DNA of 24,882 nucleotides from NCBI GenBank assembly GCA_002307275.1, contig DBTX01000087.1, positions 1 to 24,882 on the forward strand. The letters run 5' to 3'. This document shows, piece after piece, positions 21,041-24,882 of the stretch (within the stretch, counting starts at the first letter, position 1; each line of letters opens with the position of its first letter). The notes beneath the pieces are model-generated. The model did no database searches. It saw nothing but the letters and a program-made list of their open reading frames with translations, and was not told the origin of the DNA. The position numbers and the translations under genes were made by a program. The stretch is from Hungateiclostridiaceae bacterium UBA1305. Its GTDB lineage: Bacteria; Bacillota; Clostridia; Acetivibrionales; DTU013.

Positions 21041-22444
21041 ATGCTGAGTATCAGGAAGAAAATGGCCCTGGGCTTCATATTTGTCATCATTGTTACGGTT
21101 TTTGTGCTTGAGGCGTTGATTATCAATATCGTACGTGTAAATTATTACAGAAATCTTGAAGCTGGCTTGTACAATCAGGTAAAGGTGTCATGCGATCTAT
21201 ACGCAAGATATTTTTCGGACGCATCATTATCCGATAATGTGCTGAACAATGTCGATTCATTTTGGCGGCAGACGGATGCCCAGGTTGAGATCATTGATGT
21301 AGATGGCAAGGTCTTGATGGATTCCATCGGGTATATGCCCGGAATGGGTGAAAAGCTGCCGGATGTAGAAGCGGCACTGAAAAATGGAAAGGGTACATGG
21401 AGTGGTAAAGTGAACTATGACAGCAGCGGGGTTATGGCTGTGTCGTGTGCTTTACAGACTGACGACAAGACCATTGGGGTGCTTCGTTTTATCACATCGC
21501 TTGGGGAAGTAGACAAAGATGTGTATGAGGTTGCACGCGTATTCGTGGTCATTGGCCTGATCGTGGCAGCCGTTTCCGTATTATTGAGTTTACTTCTGGC
21601 CAACTCCATTGTAAACCCGCTGAAGAAGGTCACTGAAGTAGCAGCCAGAATGGCGTCGGGTGATTTTAGCATACGCACTGTAAAGACAAATAAAGACGAG
21701 ATAGGTAAGCTTTCAGACACGCTTAATTATATGGCTGATGAAATTGAAAAACGGGACCGTTTGAAAAACGAATTCATTTCGTCGGTATCTCATGAACTCA
21801 GGACACCTCTTACTTCAATAAAAGGCTGGGCTGTCACACTGATGGAGGTTGGACCGGAAGAAAAGGAACTTTTCCGGGAGGGACTTGAAATCATTGAGAA
21901 GGAAAATGACCGGCTGACCTTGATGGTGAATGAGTTGCTTGATTTCTCAAGACTGATCAGTGAAAAAATCAGTATTGTTAAAGATACTGTCAAACCAGAG
22001 GAATTGGTTTCCATGGTAGGCAAACAACTGGCACCCAGGGCAATGAAGGATGGCCTGAACTTTGAGGTGGAGACAGAGGGCGATCTTCCCGACATTTTCA
22101 CAGATGGGAACAGGCTGAAGCAGGTTTTCATCAATATACTCGACAATTCCTTCAGATTTACGGAAGCGGGAGGCAGCGTGTTGCTTAAAGCGGAAGCCAG
22201 CGGGGGTGAGGTCGTTTTTACCATGAGTGATACTGGATGCGGAATACCGGAGGATGAACTGCCGAATGTTAAAGAGAAGTTTTACAAAGGGAAAAACAGC
22301 AAATCCGGCAATGGCATTGGCTTGTCTATTTGCGACGAGATTATAAAACTGATGAATGGACGTATGACTATTTACAGCGTCGTTAATAAAGGGACAAAAA
22401 TTATCATCAGGCTTCCCGCAGCTTCGGAGGGTGAACCGGTATGA
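21041..22444 (+). CDS. Membrane sensor histidine kinase
   Basis: 467 residues. Helix 1 at ~9-30 (GFIFVIIVTVFVLEALIINI), an extracytoplasmic sensor domain ~31-165 (sCache/PAS-like in size), helix 2 at ~168-190 (VFVVIGLIVAAVSVLLSLLL), HAMP linker ~190-243, HisKA with phospho-acceptor His251 in SSVSHELRTPLTS, and HATPase with Asn369 in NILDNSFRF, DTGCGIPEDE and GNGIGLSI. Organisation is as in the WalK/PhoR group. GGGGGAG lies 10 bases before the ATG. It is partnered with the response regulator upstream and overlaps the lipoprotein gene by ATGA (22441-22444). Confidence 0.95.
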   Translation: MLSIRKKMALGFIFVIIVTVFVLEALIINIVRVNYYRNLEAGLYNQVKVSCDLYARYFSDASLSDNVLNNVDSFWRQTDAQVEIIDVDGKVLMDSIGYMPGMGEKLPDVEAALKNGKGTWSGKVNYDSSGVMAVSCALQTDDKTIGVLRFITSLGEVDKDVYEVARVFVVIGLIVAAVSVLLSLLLANSIVNPLKKVTEVAARMASGDFSIRTVKTNKDEIGKLSDTLNYMADEIEKRDRLKNEFISSVSHELRTPLTSIKGWAVTLMEVGPEEKELFREGLEIIEKENDRLTLMVNELLDFSRLISEKISIVKDTVKPEELVSMVGKQLAPRAMKDGLNFEVETEGDLPDIFTDGNRLKQVFINILDNSFRFTEAGGSVLLKAEASGGEVVFTMSDTGCGIPEDELPNVKEKFYKGKNSKSGNGIGLSICDEIIKLMNGRMTIYSVVNKGTKIIIRLPAASEGEPV

Positions 22445-23973
22445 GAAAAAGGCTGATTGTTTTTTTATTGCTGCTTCTTCTGATAATGCTTTCAGGCTGT
22501 ACGGTGCCTGCCTCGGATGATGCGGATAGAATAGGCCGTCCATCCAATAATGCAATGCTTCTGGAAGGAACATGGAAAATTGACGCGTATGTCGGCGGAG
22601 ATAGTGCCACAGCTGAGCAGGTTGACTCTGTGGACCCGGTGATAGGCGAAAAGATGGGCTTTTCAAGTTTAACGATGGTTTTTGGGGGCAACTATTGGGA
22701 TGATGTCAGTTTTAAAGTAAAAAGGGTCAATGTGAATGAATATTTTCTTCATAAGAATTATAATGCGATGAACGGCCTGAAGGTAAGTGGGGATGAGACT
22801 CTTGTCTTTACTGCATATTCGCAGGACAAGTTCCTGTACGAATTTGTAAGGATATCGGATGATACGATGGTTGTCAGTATTGATGATCAGTATTACAGCA
22901 TGAAGAAGGTTTCCGATAAATTCTCCGGGAAAGGGGATGCAATGGCAGGCTCGCTGAACCTTCCCGCCGAAAAGGACATGACGGCGAAATCCAAAATCAC
23001 TCGTTCAGGCCTGCTGATGGGTATCAGGACACCGGTGAAAACAGAAGATGGTATAGGTGACTATACTTACACGACATACTGGATTTCCGGGGTCAACCGG
23101 CTTTTTAAACCCATTTTGTCAGCAAAGGATATATATCTTCCCAGGATGGACGGTTTCTGGAAACTAAAAATTGATAAGGCAATGGGAACCGAGGGTACAG
23201 AAGATATCCTTACTGCATCGATGGTATCCAAAAGTGGCGACAAAACCCAGGCCATACTGGCGGAGAATTATTCAAAAAGACTGGAGACAATGTTCCGCAG
23301 CGCTGTTGCTTATGTGGGCAACGATTATGTATGTGTTGAGAATACCGTGCTGGATTCGGGTGAAAATACCACATCATCTGCTTTCAGAAAGACGATCCGC
23401 ACTCTTCCGGTCGATAATCTTAATAATATTGAAGGAATAAAAATATCGGACATAGCTGGCGATAATGGTACAATGGCTATGGAGAGTGCTGTTTTTGACT
23501 TGCTTAAGGAATCGGGCTACAATAGTAACATGCGTATGAACGAAACTGAATTACAGCAGAGTTTTGCGCTTTATAGAAAAACAGGACATTGGTTTTTTAA
23601 AGGCAGATTGAATCTGAATTCTTTACCCCAGCTGCCGTATATGGATTTTAATCTGAACCTGATTCCCCCGGCTAATATGGTCGCTTATGACATGCTTCAG
23701 GTTCCATGGACAACAATAAAGGATAAGGTACCCCAGGCGGTCGACGTGTACACATCGCCAAACAAAGATATCGCCGTCGTAATCACACGCAGTGAGATCC
23801 TATTGTATGCAATAAACGGCAAAGAACTTTCCGATCAACCATCTGTAAAGCTTCCGCTGACGGACGGCAGCTCAGTGATTATGGCTGAATGGGCTGTGGG
23901 GGATTACGTTCAGAGCTGGGAGAAATCCTTTGTCAAGAATAATGAAACGAGTCTGGTGGCGGGAAATAAATAA
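22441..23973 (+). CDS. Putative lipoprotein of unknown family, co-encoded with a two-component system
   Basis: 510 residues, function not recognised. The signal peptide MRKRLIVFLLLLLLIMLSGC ends in a lipobox LSGC with Cys20, so the mature protein should be lipid-anchored on the outer face of the membrane. The following text is rich in beta-strand-like patterns: LLEGTWKIDAYVG (~40-52) resembles a lipocalin-like opening, and the protein contains several W-K/W-T and Y-x-x-x motifs, but no known catalytic motif. Its start overlaps the kinase stop (ATGA), so it is translationally coupled. It is likely a sensory accessory or the main output of the system; both are inferences. A weak GCCGG/CCGGC stem at 23995-24018 follows. 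Confidence 0.85.
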   Translation: MRKRLIVFLLLLLLIMLSGCTVPASDDADRIGRPSNNAMLLEGTWKIDAYVGGDSATAEQVDSVDPVIGEKMGFSSLTMVFGGNYWDDVSFKVKRVNVNEYFLHKNYNAMNGLKVSGDETLVFTAYSQDKFLYEFVRISDDTMVVSIDDQYYSMKKVSDKFSGKGDAMAGSLNLPAEKDMTAKSKITRSGLLMGIRTPVKTEDGIGDYTYTTYWISGVNRLFKPILSAKDIYLPRMDGFWKLKIDKAMGTEGTEDILTASMVSKSGDKTQAILAENYSKRLETMFRSAVAYVGNDYVCVENTVLDSGENTTSSAFRKTIRTLPVDNLNNIEGIKISDIAGDNGTMAMESAVFDLLKESGYNSNMRMNETELQQSFALYRKTGHWFFKGRLNLNSLPQLPYMDFNLNLIPPANMVAYDMLQVPWTTIKDKVPQAVDVYTSPNKDIAVVITRSEILLYAINGKELSDQPSVKLPLTDGSSVIMAEWAVGDYVQSWEKSFVKNNETSLVAGNK

Positions 23974-24093
23974 TTTGTTAAATGAATGCTTTGTGCCGGC
24001 TGCTTTAGGAAAACCGGCGGGTCTCACTCAAAGAGTATATGGACTATTTCAAGATAAGGCATCTGTACAGGCGGGTTTGTGAATCGAATTGCG

Positions 24094-24148
24094 TCAATTC
24101 ATCGTCAATGCATCGTCAATTCATCGTCAATTCATCGTCAATTCTTCA
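24094..24148. repeat. Five tandem 11-bp direct repeats (TCAATTCATCG)
   Basis: Units start at 24094, 24105, 24116, 24127 and 24138. Three are identical (24094, 24116, 24127), the second has one change (TCAATGCATCG) and the last is partly degenerate (TCAATTCTTCA). The 11-bp period places each unit on about the same face of the helix. Confidence 0.85.
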
Positions 24149-24174
24149 TTTGCATTTTCTTTGTCAACTGAGCT

Positions 24175-24207
24175 TTTTGCATTATTTTTGTATTTTTTTA
24201 TGCAAAA
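24175..24207. promoter_or_regulatory. Inverted repeat just upstream of the ACT-gene promoter
   Basis: TTTTGCAT (24175-24182) and ATGCAAAA (24200-24207) are perfect inverted repeats with a 17-base T-rich gap, ending 2 bases before the -35. It could be an operator. It could also serve as a T-rich stem for upstream transcription, as it contains TATTTTTTT. Confidence 0.35.
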
Positions 24208-24209
24208 CC

Positions 24210-24238
24210 TTGATTCTTACCTCAATTTATGCTAATAT
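24210..24238 (+). promoter_or_regulatory. Sigma-A promoter with extended -10 for the ACT-hom operon
   Basis: TTGATT (24210-24215), 17-base spacer, TAATAT (24233-24238), with TGC directly before the -10 (extended -10). Transcription would start about 24245, giving a leader of roughly 45 bases. Confidence 0.65.
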
Positions 24239-24289
24239 TACACAAATGAAACACATATGTGCGTCATGGACGGACAATGAGAGGTGGAA

Positions 24290-24733
24290 ATGGATAATGG
24301 TTCGACCTATTTCCTTGTAGATAGAGTAGTACTTCCGGAGGTTTTTTCCAAGGTCATCGAGGTAAAAAAAATACTCGGGTTGGGCAGGATAAAGACTGTA
24401 AATGATGCAGTAAAGGAAGTAGGAATGAGCAGGAGTGCTTATTACAAATACAAGGATTTTGTATTCCCGTTTTACGAGACTTCGAGAGGCAGGGTCATTA
24501 CACTCTTTTTCGTAGTCGAGGACTTTTCGGGTATTTTATCGAGCATTATTAATAGAATCGCAAAGGCAAAGGCCAATATCATTACAATTAACCAGAACGT
24601 TCCCATCAATGGACTTGCGGATGTTACCATATCCATCGAAACATCGGGGATGACAAGCGAGATACGGGGACTGATGGAGGAAATAGGCGAAATAGAGGGC
24701 GTGCGCAGGCAGGAGATATTGGCCCGGGACTGA
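24290..24733 (+). CDS. pheB: ACT-domain protein, PheB/UPF0735 type
   Basis: 147 residues from the preferred ATG at 24290, which follows GAGAGG by 5 bases; the GTG at 24284 lies inside that site. N-terminal part ~8-60 (FLVDRVVLPEVFSKVIEVKK; RSAYYKYKDFVFPF, helix-turn-helix-like) and a C-terminal ACT domain ~68-140 (GRVITLFFVVEDFSGILSSI and NVPINGLADVTISIET), which normally binds an amino acid. Proteins of this family sit upstream of homoserine dehydrogenase and threonine genes in many Firmicutes, as here, and are thought to regulate that pathway. Old annotation as chorismate mutase is not supported by motifs. The gene starts an operon whose next gene is 69 bases away. Confidence 0.88.
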   Translation: MDNGSTYFLVDRVVLPEVFSKVIEVKKILGLGRIKTVNDAVKEVGMSRSAYYKYKDFVFPFYETSRGRVITLFFVVEDFSGILSSIINRIAKAKANIITINQNVPINGLADVTISIETSGMTSEIRGLMEEIGEIEGVRRQEILARD

Positions 24734-24802
24734 ATACATAAAGTTTAGGGCTGAAGGATACAGAGATTTCAGGCATGCATTTTTTGAGGGAGGACCTGGG
24801 GT

Positions 24803-24882
24803 ATGGACGTAGCGATCATAGGATATGGAGTGGTAGGCTCTGGCGTGGTGGAAGTCATAAAGAAGAACAGCCAGAGTATTTC
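24803..24882 (+). CDS. hom: Homoserine dehydrogenase, N-terminal fragment (runs off the right edge)
   Basis: Translated by hand: MDVAIIGYGVVGSGVVEVIK and onward, 26 codons visible. The GxGxxG dinucleotide-binding loop in IGYGVVGSGV with this exact spacing is typical of homoserine dehydrogenase, which reduces aspartate semialdehyde to homoserine for threonine and methionine. GAGGGAGG lies about 9 bases before the ATG. The ACT-domain gene directly upstream fits the usual clostridial pheB-hom order. Confidence 0.8.
   Translation, partial: MDVAIIGYGVVGSGVVEVIKKNSQSI

Larger units (their letters stand above)
23974..24289. other. Intergenic region before the ACT-domain gene
   Basis: 316 bases without a gene I trust (a 93-codon frame through it has repeats and no ribosome site). 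It holds the weak stem 23995-24018, an 11-bp tandem repeat (24094-24148), an inverted repeat TTTTGCAT/ATGCAAAA (24175-24207), and the promoter at 24210-24238. Confidence 0.65.

Noticed and set aside
21947..22666. 239-codon minus-strand frame over the kinase and lipoprotein junction
   Set aside because: A shadow of the kinase HATPase domain and the lipoprotein signal peptide, both of which are clear on the plus strand.
24039..24320. 93-codon plus-strand open frame before the ACT gene
   Set aside because: It runs through the 11-bp tandem repeats and the promoter, has no ribosome site, and overlaps the start of the ACT-domain gene in another frame.

Overview
The window looks like chromosomal DNA from an anaerobic, low-to-mid GC, Gram-positive bacterium, most likely a clostridium (Clostridia). 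The reasons are strong Shine-Dalgarno sites, sigma-A-type promoters, an oxygen-sensitive class III ribonucleotide reductase, a YtdP-like AraC regulator divergent from CUT1 sugar permeases, and a pheB-hom type threonine locus. The genus cannot be fixed from this sequence. No rRNA, tRNA or CRISPR array was seen.

Layout. 1-1691 (minus): two CUT1 sugar ABC permeases; the downstream one runs off the left edge. 2021-4333 (plus): a divergent membrane-anchored AraC regulator that probably controls them. 4531-5559: D-Ala-D-Ala ligase. 5560-8886: nrdD-nrdG, behind a sigma-A promoter that carries a well-spaced tandem pair of NrdR boxes; nrdG has an N-terminal extension made of in-frame 24-bp repeats. 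9033-10769: an MsbA-type half ABC exporter. 10901-15393: a compact operon of MacB/LolD-type ATPase, a large exported multi-domain CARDB-like membrane protein, and a MacB/FtsX permease. 15391-15840: a cluster of REP-like GGGGACGGTTC repeats in inverted arms around a broken tail of a REP-associated (Y1/RAYT) transposase. 15826-19564 (minus): XRE-cupin regulator, acyl-CoA synthetase and a GH30 glycosidase whose 3' end lies in the repeat cluster. 17152-17240: a 90%-identical fragment of the MacB permease gene. 19714-19992: a very short ECF-sigma-like protein with region 2 only. 20255-23973: response regulator, sensor kinase and a lipoprotein of unknown family in one operon. 24290-end: ACT-domain protein (PheB type) followed by the start of homoserine dehydrogenase.

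The genes are mostly ordinary housekeeping and sensing functions. The unusual material is the layer of small repeats laid over them: (1) the GGGGACGGTTC REP-like family, which has changed the coding ends of at least two genes (nrdG N-terminus, GH30 C-terminus); (2) a second palindrome family with copies near 4358 and 8935; (3) a third palindrome near 20142; (4) an 11-bp helically phased tandem repeat near 24094. I found no clear new defence or mobile system. The best candidates for new biology are repeat-driven protein extension, the ATPase/CARDB-protein/permease complex, the two-component operon with its own lipoprotein, and the region-2-only sigma-like protein.
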